Origin: Tachypleus tridentatus
Taxonomy: Eukaryota > Arthropoda > Merostomata > Xiphosura > Limulidae
Assembly: GCF_004210375.1 (NCBI RefSeq)
Contig: NC_134832.1
Span: 157,229,592-157,293,591, forward strand
Direction of reading: 5' to 3'
DNA: 64,000 bases
The notes beneath the pieces are model-generated. The model saw only the letters and a list, made by a program, of their open reading frames with translations, ran no database searches and had not been told where the DNA came from. This document shows, piece by piece, positions 25,801-39,376 of the stretch. Every line of letters begins with the position of its first letter. The stretch's first letter is position 1. Position numbers and translations under genes: made by a program.

Positions 25801-28800
25801 GGTTTAATGGCGCTCCACTGTATTGTTAGTTATATTGTATTGTAGTAAGAGCTGTTGTCTGAAAGTGTTGTTATGTTGTATTGAATGAGAGCTGTTATCT
25901 ATAAATATTGTTAGTTATTCTGTGTTGTATGAGAGGTGTTATCTATAAATATTGTTAGTTATTCTGTGTTGTATGAGAGCTGTTATCTCTTAGTATTGCT
26001 AATAATGTTGTATTATTGTGTGAGAGCTGTTGTTTGTATGTATTGTTAGTTATATTGTATGCTATCAGATATATTTTCTGTAAGTATTGTTAGTTGTAAT
26101 TATGAAAGTTGTTGTTTGTAAGTTTTGTCAGGTATGTTGTATGTTATTACATTTATTGTCTGTAAGTATTGTTAGTTATGTCGTATTGTATGAGAGGTGT
26201 TGTGTGTGAGTGTTGGCAGTAGTGTTATATATTTTAAAATTTATTGTATGTTATTACATTTATTGTCTGTAAGTATTGTTAGTTAAGTTGCATATTATCA
26301 AATTTATTGCATGTAAGTATTGTTATTTGTGTTGCATGTTATGAAATTTATTGTATGTAAATAATATCAGTTGTATTGTATGTAGGTAATATCAGTTGTA
26401 TTGTATGTTATGAAATTAAATGTATAGAAGTATTGTTTTTGTTTGTATGTTATGAAATTTATTGCATGTTATTATTCTTTGCTGTGTTGTATGTTATTAT
26501 ATTTATTGTATGTAAGTACTGTTAGTTGTGTTGTATGTTATCAATGTTAGTAATGCTATATGTGCTATCAGAGTGTTTTTTTTTAAGTTAATGTATGATA
26601 TACTTTTTCTACTTAGTTGTGCGTTTTGGAATGCGTAGCAAATGTAACTTACAAGGAGTGTGGAAGTTTATGTGTTGATTCATCTCCATTTTCTATAGAA
26701 TCGCAGTATAAAATGGGAATGAAAACAAAAGGTAAAGTAGACCATTTGAAAAATAATACTTCTTTTTTGTTATAAGGAAAGGAATTTAAAATGTACTTTT
26801 ACTTTAAGTGTTTTTAAATAAAAATTATATTTCATATTAAGAATAGATTTTTTTTTATTTTCGTGAAGTTGTTGTTATCGAAATTGTAACTTAGCACACC
26901 TTTATTAAGTTTACATTATTTTGTCCTTAGTGAATAGTGTGACATTTATAACTTTATAGAAGATAACAGAATTTCCATTGGATAATAACTTTCAAAGTAA
27001 GAGTTTAATTTCTGGAAAGTATAAAATGTAAATAAGCTTATTTTTATTTTATTCTACACATTTCTTTTCGTTATTTAATTAAAAACTTTTACAGAATATT
27101 AAAGACCATAGTTGATTTTTCATCATTCTTTAATATTCTTCTATATCTAGAGTTGCAGGACTGAAATTAGAAAAAAATTATAGAATTAAGTATGAATGTA
27201 TTCAGCTAGTACTGTTAATAAATGTAATTGGTAATGCATCATTAGCTATATCCCAGTGAGAATGAATGCCTTCCAATTAATAGTGGTCATAAGAGAGGGC
27301 CGACTAATCCTTCATATTAAAAAAATAGTACTTGGTGAGAAATAGAAACATTTAGGACTTCCATATCACTGATATGGTCCTCATTTGTTGTGACTAGTCA
27401 GGAAATGACATTATGAAGGACCCTACATTACTTTTACCCAGCACAATTCGAAGCCGTCTGGTTTTTATTTGATAGGTTAAGGCATAATGTTCAAGGAGGT
27501 TATTTATATCAAGAACCTTTTTTCATCGATTCATGATCTCAAGGCATATTCTCATATCACTGTACAACGTGTGGTCGTTTTTTATGTGAGAAATCTCACT
27601 GTGTCCAATATTGTCGATATATACAGTCTAGCAATAATTCTGTCCTCCCATACATTACTAGTCATGTTTCCATATCCTATCATTGAACTACAGTCAAGAA
27701 GATGATATTGAAAGATATTGCATTCCAGCCATGAATGTATTTATTTATTATTATATATGACGGGTCGGCATGGCCAAGCGCATTAAGGCGTGCGACTTGT
27801 AATTCGCGGGTTCGCATCCCCGTCGCGCCAAACATATTTGCCTTTCGCATTATAATGCGACGGTCAATCCTACTATTCGTTGGTAAAAGAGTAGCCCAAG
27901 AGTTGGCAGTGGGTGGTGATGACTAGCTGCGTTCCCTCTAGTCTTACACTGCAAAATTAGGGACGGCTAGCGCAGATAGCACTCGAGTAACTTTGTGCGA
28001 AATTCAAAAAACAAACAGCTATTATATATGACATGAAATATTGATCCTATGGTGCTCCTAACAATCTGATTTCTGGATAACTTGTTTTGTGGTGAGTTAG
28101 AGGTGGGACAACTTGTACTGTGTTCTGTTTGTGAGTTGTTGGCCTGAAGATGATTTCTTTTCAATTTTAAACTGGAGTCATGAAGTCTTTTCCTGAAATA
28201 CATGTTTAGTTCATGAACAGTTGATTAGCAAATTCTAAGAAAGATCATATTGTACATGTAATGGTCATTACTTGACATAACTTATATTCTACAAGTTCCT
28301 CCAGGCTGTTTAGTGTACAGATAAGTTTTATGATATTGGTTCACTTCACTATGTAGGCAGATATACCAAAAGGAGTTGCTACCACTTTTAATGTCTTAAC
28401 TCCCATAAATAAAGTAACTTCAATAAAAGTCTCCACCCCAGACGACAGGGTAACATTGTAAAAAAACTATATGGATAATCAAAGTTGATTAGAGTTGTTG
28501 TGATTTTGAAATATTTGAGTCCATTTCCAATATTGAAACTTAGAAATGAATTAAAATAAAAAAATATATTACGCCTCCAGCTTTCGAAGCTTTAAATCTA
28601 ATTTTTAAAGATATTTTGACATTTTGAGTAACTACTTCTATCTTTACACTGATCACTGGTTCTAATGTTAAAAATATTTGAAATCCTAAGTCTTTATTAT
28701 TAGATAAAATATCATGTCACTTTAATATTGCTGTAAGAGTTTATCAAAATTCACAATTTGGTATTGTAAAACTGAACTGCTCTACGTAGGACTTATAAGC

Positions 28801-31800
28801 TAAACTTTCCTAATTTAGAAATATAGTCCAGATAGAAAGCAGCCAATTAGTAGCATCCTCTGACGATACAGCTACAAAGCAGCCAATTAGTAGCATCCTC
28901 TGACCATGCAGCTACAAAGCAGCCAATTAGTAGCATCCTCTGACCATGCAGCTACAAAGCAGCCAATAAGTAGCATCCTCTGACCATGCAGCTACAAAGC
29001 AGTCAATTAGTAGCATCCTCTGACCATACAGCTACAAAGCAGCCAATTAGTAGCATCCTTTGACCATACAGCTACAAAGCAGTCAATTAGTAGCATCCTC
29101 TGACCATACAGCTACAAAGCAGTCAATTAGTAGCATCCTCTGACCATACAGCTACAAAGCAGCCAATTAGTAGCATCCTCTAACCACACAACTACTTTTA
29201 AGCAAATAGCGGGTAATACTTTCTCTTTTATAATTAAGATGCAGAAACACCTCAAACCTTGATCCACAACCCAAACTGAGGTTGTTTATTCTATTTTATC
29301 CTTTATCGTGTTGACTGAAATTGATAGAAAATAATTTCGTGATTATTCAACACTGCAGTTTGAATGGTCGTTGCTCCTTCAGGTCATTCATTCTGAAATC
29401 CGCCAAACGAAAAAATCGCACTTCACTTAAAACCGCGTAGCTAATACACAAATGAAGATATCTGCAATCGGGAAATGGCGCCGTAATCAGCTGATATGTG
29501 CGAACCTAGCGACACCAAGCGGATTCCCCTGGAACCAACTGGAGCCACGCAATTCAAACAGTCCACGTATTTTTTGAACAGACCTCGTATATTAGAAACA
29601 AATTTGGATAAAGTATTTTTGTTAATAATTTATTAATTTTCTAATAATAAATATTTTCTAATCTGATCGAAATAAAAGACACATCTGTTAATTAAGGAAG
29701 TATTTGCATGAATAGTTTTACAACAAAATCATAAACACATTATAACAATCTTTGTGGGATCCAGATACAGATAGGAATACTTAGTCATTAATTTACACAT
29801 CTTGATCATTTATTTGTAAATCGTCTTGAAAGAGAATATTTGTACTAGTTCGTTATTAGTTACTAGTTATTAGTTATTGTTAGTTTATTATTATTATTAG
29901 TTACTAGTTATTAGTTATTGTTAGTTTATTATTATTATTAGTTACTAGTTATTAGTTATTATTAGTTTATTATTATTATTAGTTACTAGTTATTAGTTAT
30001 TATTAGTTTATTATTATTATTAGTTACTGGTTATTAGTTGTTATTAGTTTATTATTATTATTAGTTACTAGTTATTAGTTATTATTAGTTCATTATTATA
30101 ATTAGTTACTAGTTATTAATTATTATTAGTTACTAGTTATTAATTATTATTAGTTATTAGTTATTATTAGTTTATTATTATTATTACTTACTAGTTATTA
30201 TTAGTTTATTACTATTATTAGTTTATTATTATTATTAGTTATTATAATTTATTATTATTATTAGTTATTATAATTTATTATTATTATTAGTTCATTATTG
30301 TTATTAGTTACTAGTTTTATTATTAGTTACTAGTTATTATTCGTTTATTATTATTATTAGTTATTAGTTATTATTAGTTTATTATTATTATTGGTTGTTA
30401 TTAGTTTATTATTATTATTAGTTATTATTAGTTTATTATTATTATTAGTTATTATTAGTTTATTATTATTATTAGTTACCAGTCATTAGTTATTATTATT
30501 ATTAGTTTATTATTATTATTAATTACTAGTCATTAGTTATTATTAGTTACTTAGTTCTATATTTAATTACATTTATAGGTAAACAGTCCAGAAAAAGACA
30601 GTTATTTAAACATCATGCAATTATTTAATATTTACTGTTACATCAGTTTGAATTTATGATATTCAAATAACTTGACAAAATAATTCATATGCAATTGTTT
30701 TACAAAGGTGGATGGTGCTTTACATATACTAAGAAAAGTTGATTTCAATGTGTTTAAACACTTGATGCCCTAAAGTATAATTAATGATAAAACTATTATA
30801 ACAGTGACACATGTCTGTTTTTATCACACATTCACTGGAACAACATAAATAATTTACAAGTATTTGTCATGAAAGAATTATGAAGCCCAGCATGGCCAGG
30901 TGGGTTAAGGCGTTCGACTCGTAATCCGAGACGCACCAAACGTGCTCGCCCTTTCAGCCGTGGGGGCGTTATAAAGTTACGACCAATCCCACTATTCATT
31001 AGTAAAAGAGTACCCTAAGAGTTGGCGGTGGGTGGTGATGACTAGCTGCTTTCCCTCTAGTTTTACACTGCTAAATTACGAACGGCTAGCGCAGATAGCC
31101 CTCGTGTAGCTTTGCGCGAAATAAAAAACAACAACAACAAACAGGATTATGTCATACCTAATGTTTTTTGTAAATATACTGACTGAATTAACATACAAAA
31201 TATAGGTGTCATTTGTTCACAAACTCTGCAGCAAATCATTGTGCTATACAATAAATGTATTACTCAGTTATAGAACAGTGGCACTTACCAGTTTTTCATA
31301 AATCTTTGAGAACTGAAGTTTCTTCTACATTGGAAGTGTAACATCCTTTTTCTAAGGAGGTAGGAGGAGGGAATTGTTTGTTTGTTTGTTTTTGAATTTC
31401 GCGCAAAACTGCACGAGGGTTACCTAATTTTGAAGTTTAAGACTAGAGGAAAGGCAGTTAGTAATCACCACTCACTGCCAACTCTTGGGCTACTCTTTTA
31501 CCAACGAAAAGTGGGATTAACCGTAACTTTATAACGCCCTCATTGCTGAAAGGGCGAGCATGTTTGATGCGACAGGGATTCGAACCCGTGCGTCTCAGAT
31601 TACGAGTCGAACGCCTTAACCACCTGGCCATGCCGGGCCCGGAGGGGATAAAATAGAAAGTGCAGTTTGATTAGTCTGACATATTTGATATTCAAGGCCA
31701 ATATCGGGTTTGGATTTATAAAACATACAGAACAGAATAATAGGCTTATAAACATTTTTTACCTTTAGTATTAGCTAAAGCAGATAACAGTTTCATTTGA

Positions 31801-34800
31801 ACCCACGGAAAACTTTTATTAAAATATAAGTCAATTATAATATACTATTGCTATCTATGTATTTACTCTATATATAATATTTAAAATAAACTACATAAAT
31901 TTAATGTTCACTTTGCAAAACAATAAATGTTTATTGACGATTTCAGTTAAGTAAACTTTTATATTCAGTTAGATATACGTTTCTAGAAATCTATTCATGA
32001 ATGATGTTTACACTACCTATATATTGATATTTATGATGTCAGAGAAACGTGTAGGTTCAAGAAGTTTTTATTGGAAATGACAAAACACTGTAATAGAGAT
32101 TTATCGTTATTTATTTACATTAAGTTTAATGTTAATTATGAATGGTTCAGACTCTACATAATGATATACTACACACATATATTTAACGTTCACCATAGTT
32201 TAACTTGAATTTTTGTGTGCCATAGAAAATTAAGTCAGTAAACGTAATTATTTCACTCTATATAGTAATACAAAACACTAACTGTATATTCTCAATATTT
32301 TAAGAGACGTTTCAGTTAGGGTACAATTATTTTATACTGTGCCCAACATACAGCAAAACAGTCATATGTTGAGACTGGTCAGCCGACTTAGAATAATTTA
32401 CAAAATGAAAGATCTATTTAATTCGAATTTTTATGTACATAAACATCTATAATATATGATGTTTCATTTTAAACAAATGCATAATTATTTTAAATACGTC
32501 ATAATACTTTTAATCAGTGTCGTTATATATTCAGACGACTGCATATAATGGGTCATTGAAAAATGTAGGAAAGGTCGCCTATAAGTTGGCCTAGTCTATT
32601 TCAAATGGACCAGCATAGCCAGGTGGCTAAGGCATTCGACTCGTAATGCGAGAGTCGCGGGTTCGCATTCGCGTCGCATTAAACATGCTCGCCTTTTCAG
32701 CCGTGGGGGCGTTATAATGTTACGGTCAATCCCACTATTCGTTGGTAAAAGAGTAGCCCAAGAGTTGGCGTTGGGTGATGGTGACCACTAGCTGCTTTCC
32801 CTCTAGTCTTACATTGCTAAATTAGGGACAGCTAGCGCAGATAGCCCTCGTGTAGCTTTGCGCGAATTCAAAACAAATCAAACCAAAACCGAAAAACTGT
32901 TTAATTTCCATGCCTAAGTTCAAGGGAAGTCCAGTTCAATCTACATTTAAATCGTGTTTTATATTGGGTTATACTCGTTTTGAAATCACACACGTGTAGC
33001 GTTCTCTGTCCCGGCTCTTGCTTCTTACATACAAATGTTTAAAATCTAACAACCTGATATCACACAGTGACAACTGTTTATTTTAAGTCAATGTTTTAAA
33101 TGTTCTACTGAAATATTATGAAAAAAGATACTTTATTAAAGTGATGTTGGATGCAGGACATACAAACTTGACGATTTAAAGTTAGGATTTCATTTTAATT
33201 TTCATACCATTTTAAAGATTGAACTATACTCCTAAATGTTCATGTTAATTTTCATATCCATTTTTAAAATAGTAAACTATACTCGAATATTATATACAGC
33301 ATGTGAATATTATTTAGACATTGCTAAAAATAGCTCTCCAGTTGCACGTGGTAGCTCTCCAGTTGCACATGGTATATCTACAGGCTTATAATGCTACAAA
33401 CCAGATTTCGTTACCATGGTAAGCAGAGCACAGATGAAAATAAAGTGCTTAAAATTTTTATTAAAAACTTGGTAGTCGTTTAGGTTTTAAAGACCTTTGA
33501 AAGGGAAACCCCAAAGGCAAACCTGGGGAGCTCAGAAACTTTTGTTTCTCTTCAGCCCCAAACGTGTGTGAAGGTTAAAGTCATTTTGAAGAGTAAGGTA
33601 AAAGCTTGGTTTGTTTATTTCTTGGTTGATTTCTAGTAGTCGACTTGGGGTTAATCGGATGTAGTTGCAATGAAGACCAGTTAAGAACAGGAAGAACGAG
33701 CTATATATGAAACAGATTAATGTAGATGCTACATGAATTAAATCAGATGAGCCAGAGGAGAACAGGAAGAACGAGCTATATATGAAACAGATTAATGTAG
33801 ATGCTACATGAATTAAATCAGATGAGCCAGAGGAGAACAGGAAGAACGAGCTATATATGAAACAGATTAATGTAGATGCTACATGAATTAAATCAGATGA
33901 GCCAGAGGAGAACAGGAAGAACGAGCTATATATGAAACAGATTAATGTAGATGCTACATGAATTAAATCAGATGAGCCAGAGGAGAACAGGAAGAACGAG
34001 CTATATATGAAACAGATTAATGTAGATGCTACATGAATTAAATCAGATGAGCCAGAGGAGAACAGGAAGAACGAGCTATATATGAAACAGATTAATGTAG
34101 ATGCTACATGAATTAAATCAGATGAGCCAGAGGAGAACAGGAAGAACGAGCTATATATGAAACAGATTAATGTAGATGCTACATGAATTAAACCAGATGA
34201 GTCAGAGGAGAAGAGGAAAAACGAGCTATATATAAAACAGATTAATGTAGATGCTACATGAATTAAATCAGATGAGCCAGAGGAGAAGAGGAAAAACGAG
34301 CTATATATAAAACAGATTAATGTAGATGCTACATGAATTAAATCAGATGAGCCAGAGGAGAACAGGAAGAACGAGCTATATATGAAACAGATTAATTCAG
34401 ATGCTACATGAATTAAAGAAATGTATAAAGATACAGGAACAGCATTGACACAGGATAACGGACCTTTTTTCCGGGCCTGGGTAAAGAAATACCCAAAATT
34501 TTGCTGTGGGGGGGGGAACGGGAGTACCCCGAGAAAAACCCACTTTCACGTTCAGGGCGCCGAATAATCTACCCTGAACGTGCCCTGGGTAGCTGGGGAA
34601 AACTGAGTTAGATCATTAGATAATGATAATTGCTGGGTAAAGCTGAGTTAGATCATCACACAATGATAATAGCTGGGTAAAGCTGAGTTAGATCATCAAA
34701 TAATGACAATAGTTGGGGAAAGCTGAGTTAGATCATTAGATAATGATAATAGCTGGATAAAGCTGAGTTAGATCATCACATAATGATAATAGCTGGGTAA

Positions 34801-37800
34801 AGCTGAGTTAGATCATCACATAATGATAATAGCTGTGTAAAGCTGAGTTAGATCATCACATAATGATAATAGCTGGGAATAGCTGTGTTAGAACTTCACA
34901 TAATGATAATAGCTGGGGAAAGCTGAGTTAGATCATCAAATAATGACAATAGTTGGGGAAAGCTGAGTTAGATCATTAGATAATGATAATAGCTGGGTAA
35001 AGCTGAGTTAGATCATCACATAATGATAATAGCTGGGTAAAGCTGAGTTAGATCATCACATAATGATAATAGCTGGGTAAAGCTGAGTTAGATCATCAAA
35101 TAATGATAATAGCTGGGTAAAGCTGAGTTAGATCATCAAATAATGACAATAGTTGGGGAAAGCTGAGTTAGATCACATAATGATAATAGCTGGGAATAGC
35201 TCTGTTAGAACATCACATAATGATAATAGCTGGGGAAAACTGAGTTCGATCATCACATAATGATAATAGCTGGGGAAAACTGAGTTCGATCATCACATAA
35301 TGATAATAGCTGGGGTAAAACAAATAGACAGAGTTGGGAGAAAAACTATTCAGCGAATATTCGCGTTTCTTCATCAATTTTCTGGACAGTAAAGTCGTGC
35401 TCGTGACCCTCTGCACAGGCTTGTGTTGATCTAGGTTTCGAAAATATGAGTTGTCGTCGTGAAGGGGGACGCAGGTATTGTGGTTGTGCATCTAATACTG
35501 AGTTATCATTTGGTTTCTCTATTGTCTGGTGAGATTTATGTCTTCTGGGTACTCTGCCTTGAGAGTTGGTGGGTTGCTTGTCTTTTATAGTAGTATTATC
35601 AGAACGCATGGTTTGCGTTTGGGCTGAAGTTTTTAGAATTGGGATGTTGAATGGCGCTTGAGTGAATTGGTTGTTGTTCTTCGTCTTGTTGTTCAGAGGT
35701 CATATAGTCCTTTGTCTGAGAGTGGCCATTTCTCTTGGTAGATGTTGTGCTTATTGACGGTTTCACGGGAGAGTGATAACCAAGCTTGTTGTTCTTGTAT
35801 GATTGTTGGTTAGACGGTGATTCGGTAGGTTCACTTCAGGTTGTGGTCTTGAGGGTTTAGAGGTTCGGGAATTGGCGGGACGGCAGTAAGGACGTTCGGC
35901 AGTAGAGTGAAATATATGGTAGTAGCACCCGTTATGTAAAACATGATGAGCAGTTTGGTTAGTAGTAGTTACGATCTTCATGAACCTGGTGGGTTGAGTA
36001 GACCTTTATACTATGAATAGTATATATATCAATCTTGTATTGGCTTTCCAAGGCTAGCTTGATTTCGCTAGGTTGGATAGATGTGTCAACACCTTGCTGG
36101 AAAACAGAGAACAGGCTGGTAGGGCTTTTGGTGGGAAAGCAGCTGACTTTGATGGTAGTATGGTTGTACTTAAAAATAGCTTTATACATGGTAACTGCCG
36201 TATTGGACCGATTATAAGGTGACATTTTTTGAGCAATAATTAAGCTGTAAACTTCATATTCGTATAATTGCGGCTGACAATAGACGCTGCCCCAACTCTA
36301 GCATGTTGCATTCTTAAAGGTCGAGATAATCGCTCTACGAATGCGCGCCAGATGTTAGCTCAAGGTTATCCCTAATTGTTGCAACCAATCCATCTTCTGG
36401 CTGTTCAGTTACAGTTATGATTATGTAGATTTAAGACTATAATATATATATATATAAGGCCTAAGAGTAAATAGGACGTCACAAAAGCACATGATTTTCA
36501 GTTGAATTAAGTCTAACCAAATATGTATACAGCAAAGAAAACGCGTAAAATAGGAATGGTGTGTAAGGTAATTTTAATATACTAATAAATAAATAAAAAC
36601 AATTGATAACTTGTGTTGCTGATTTCTTTCTAAAGGGAATACTTAGTGAAATATTAAGAATGCACTTGTCACAACTGAGATAAACAGACTGTTCAGAAGA
36701 CGATAAAAATTAACACAGATAAGGCCACAAAAGTAACCGGTCATATTTTGTTATGATAGTAGCTCGCATGTTCATATTAAAACTTTGTTCATCTAACTTT
36801 TAATATTTTTTCAAATCAACAGGAACTTCTTACAAATGCTATAAAAAAGTCTTGAAAGAGTTGAATTTTCTGCACCACTGTAAAGGTGTCTGTCGACAAC
36901 CGTGTAGGTAAGAAAAACTGTTCACACCAAGCTGAGTGATGTAGTTACTAAACATTTAGTTTGTGTTATTATTGTAAAGGTGTCTGTCGACAACCGTGTA
37001 GGTAAGAAAAACTGTTTACACCAAGCTGAGTGATGTAGTTACTAAACATTTAGTTTGTGTTATTATTGTAAAGGTGTCTGTCGACAACCGTGTAGGTAAG
37101 AAAAACTGTTTACACCAAGCTGAGTGATGTAGTTACTAAACATTTAATTTGTGTTATTATTGTAAAGACGTCTGTCGACAACCGTGTAGGTAAGAAAAAC
37201 TGTTTACACCAAGCTGAGTGATGTAGTTACTAAACATTTAGTTTGTGTTATTATTGTAAAGACGTCTGTCGACAACCGTGTAGGTAAGAAAAACTGTTCA
37301 CACCAAGCTGAGTGATGTAGTTACTAAACATTTAGTTTGTGTTATTATTGTAAAGGTGTCTGTCGACAACCGTGTAGGTAAGAAAAACTGTTTACACCAA
37401 GCTGAGTGATGTAGTTACTAAACATTTAGTTTGTGTTATTATTAAACTTCAATGAGCAGTTAATAATGTTATTACTAATATGATGTTAAATACTAAGTGG
37501 TAGTTAGTATACAAATAATTAGTTGTAATATTAGCTAAGCCATTAAACAGTTATTTAGTTTTGGTAATAAGTAAAACATGCTCCGATGAAGCTTATTTTT
37601 AAACTATAGGTTTGAATAGGTTATATTAAAGAATATTCATTCAGGAAATCACGCAACAACCGCAGTCAATATTAAGTCGTCACAGGGGAAAGGAATGCGT
37701 TAGAATTACAATTTACATTGTCTGGTTTTACGAAGGTAGTGTTATACCAGCGAAATGTGTTTGGTTTGAGGAAAATATGTAATAGCTTTTCCTATGCCAA

Positions 37801-39343
37801 ATATTCATATAACAGCTGGTGTCTCAGCCTTGGGAGGCAAAGTCACAAGGCAGAACCCACGTACCATAATGAATCGAGAAAGATCTTTGTGGAAAAACGA
37901 CGCCAACTTATTAGTGTTTCATCAAGATAAGGTTTCTAGCCATAGATACCTGCCATATACCTCACCATAAGGTTTCTAGCCATAGATATCTGCCATATAC
38001 CTCACCATAAGGTTTCTAGCCATAGATATCTGCCATATACCTCACCATAAGGTTTCTAGCCATAGATATCTGCCATATACCTCACCATCTTGGGAGTTAA
38101 ACAGATGTTGATGCTACTGGATACCGAGATAGAGCCTGACTTAATGAAGCTACATTAAATAATGGTAAGGTGACTTAAAATTTGGTATTTCACCAAAAAA
38201 TATTTTAAAATTCTAGGTTATGCCCTAACATCTCTACAGTGGTGTTGCATTAATATCGTTCAACTATTAAATATGGGAGCTAAACCATAACATAAAATGT
38301 TTCATTTGTTCTTAGTTAAAGACATAGCTACGAATTAGGCTATCTGTATTGTGCCCACTACGTGTATAAAAACCCGATTCCTAGTGCTGAGACACTAGGG
38401 CTTAAATGAAGAAACTCGTAAAATTTAAATAAAATTGAAAATATAGCAAAAACAAAGTCAAGAAAAGTATAAGTTTTTTTTTTTTATAAATCATGTTCTC
38501 TTTTAATATTCTGAAGGTAAACCTAGGGGATTAACGCCGACAGTTGCTAATGTGTTCCTTTTTGTCATGATTGTAACTGACTTCGTTTTAACCAGTGTAT
38601 AAGTAGTTAGTAGGTTAGCCGCTAGATGACATCATCCTTTGCTTCTTCTTTGTGGGTATTTGAGTATGTTTAATTTTTAAATACCCTGGTGGGTCAGGTG
38701 CACAAGACCTCTTCCTCCATCCCTAGCTTTCATGTCGGCTACTAGTAAGAATTTGTTGTTATTGTAGTGGTTTTGTGCCACAGTATCCCACAATACCCCG
38801 GCCCTTGTAAGAATTTGTTGTTATTGTAGTGGTTTGGGGCCACAGTATCCCACAGTATTCCAGCCCTTGTAATAATTTGTTGTTATTGTAGTGGTTTGGG
38901 GTCACAGTATCCCACAGTATTCCGGCCCTTGTAAGAATTTGTTGTTATTGTAGTGGTTTGGGGCCACAGTATCCTACAGTATTCCGGCCCTTGTAATAAT
39001 TTGTTGTTATTGTAGTGGTTTGGGGTCACAGTATCCCACAGTATTCCGGCCCTTGTAAGAATTTGTTGTTATTGTAGTGGTTTGGGGCCACAGTATCCTA
39101 CAGTATTCCGGCCCTTGTAAGAATTTGTTGTTATTGTAGTGGTTTTGGGCCAAAGTATCCCACAGTACTCCAGCCTTTGTAAGAATTTGTTGTTATTGTA
39201 ATGGTTTTGGGCCAAAGTATCCCACAATATTCCGGCCCTTTTCAGGGCAATGCCCATGTATTGTCTTGATTCCTTTCTTTTTACTTTTATTTAATTAATT
39301 ATTTATTTTTTACTTTTATTCGTATATATATATTTTTTTTCCA

Positions 39344-39376
<33 letters not shown>

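Noticed and set aside
27762-27835. Functional tRNA gene (and the other SINE heads)
   Set aside because: The tRNA-like heads are attached to a conserved SINE body, have mismatched stems, and at one copy lack the B box. They are SINE promoters, not tRNA genes.
39069-39257. Minus-strand frame GILWDTLAQNHYNNNK-like
   Set aside because: Translation of the 62-bp array; repeats every unit with frame shifts.
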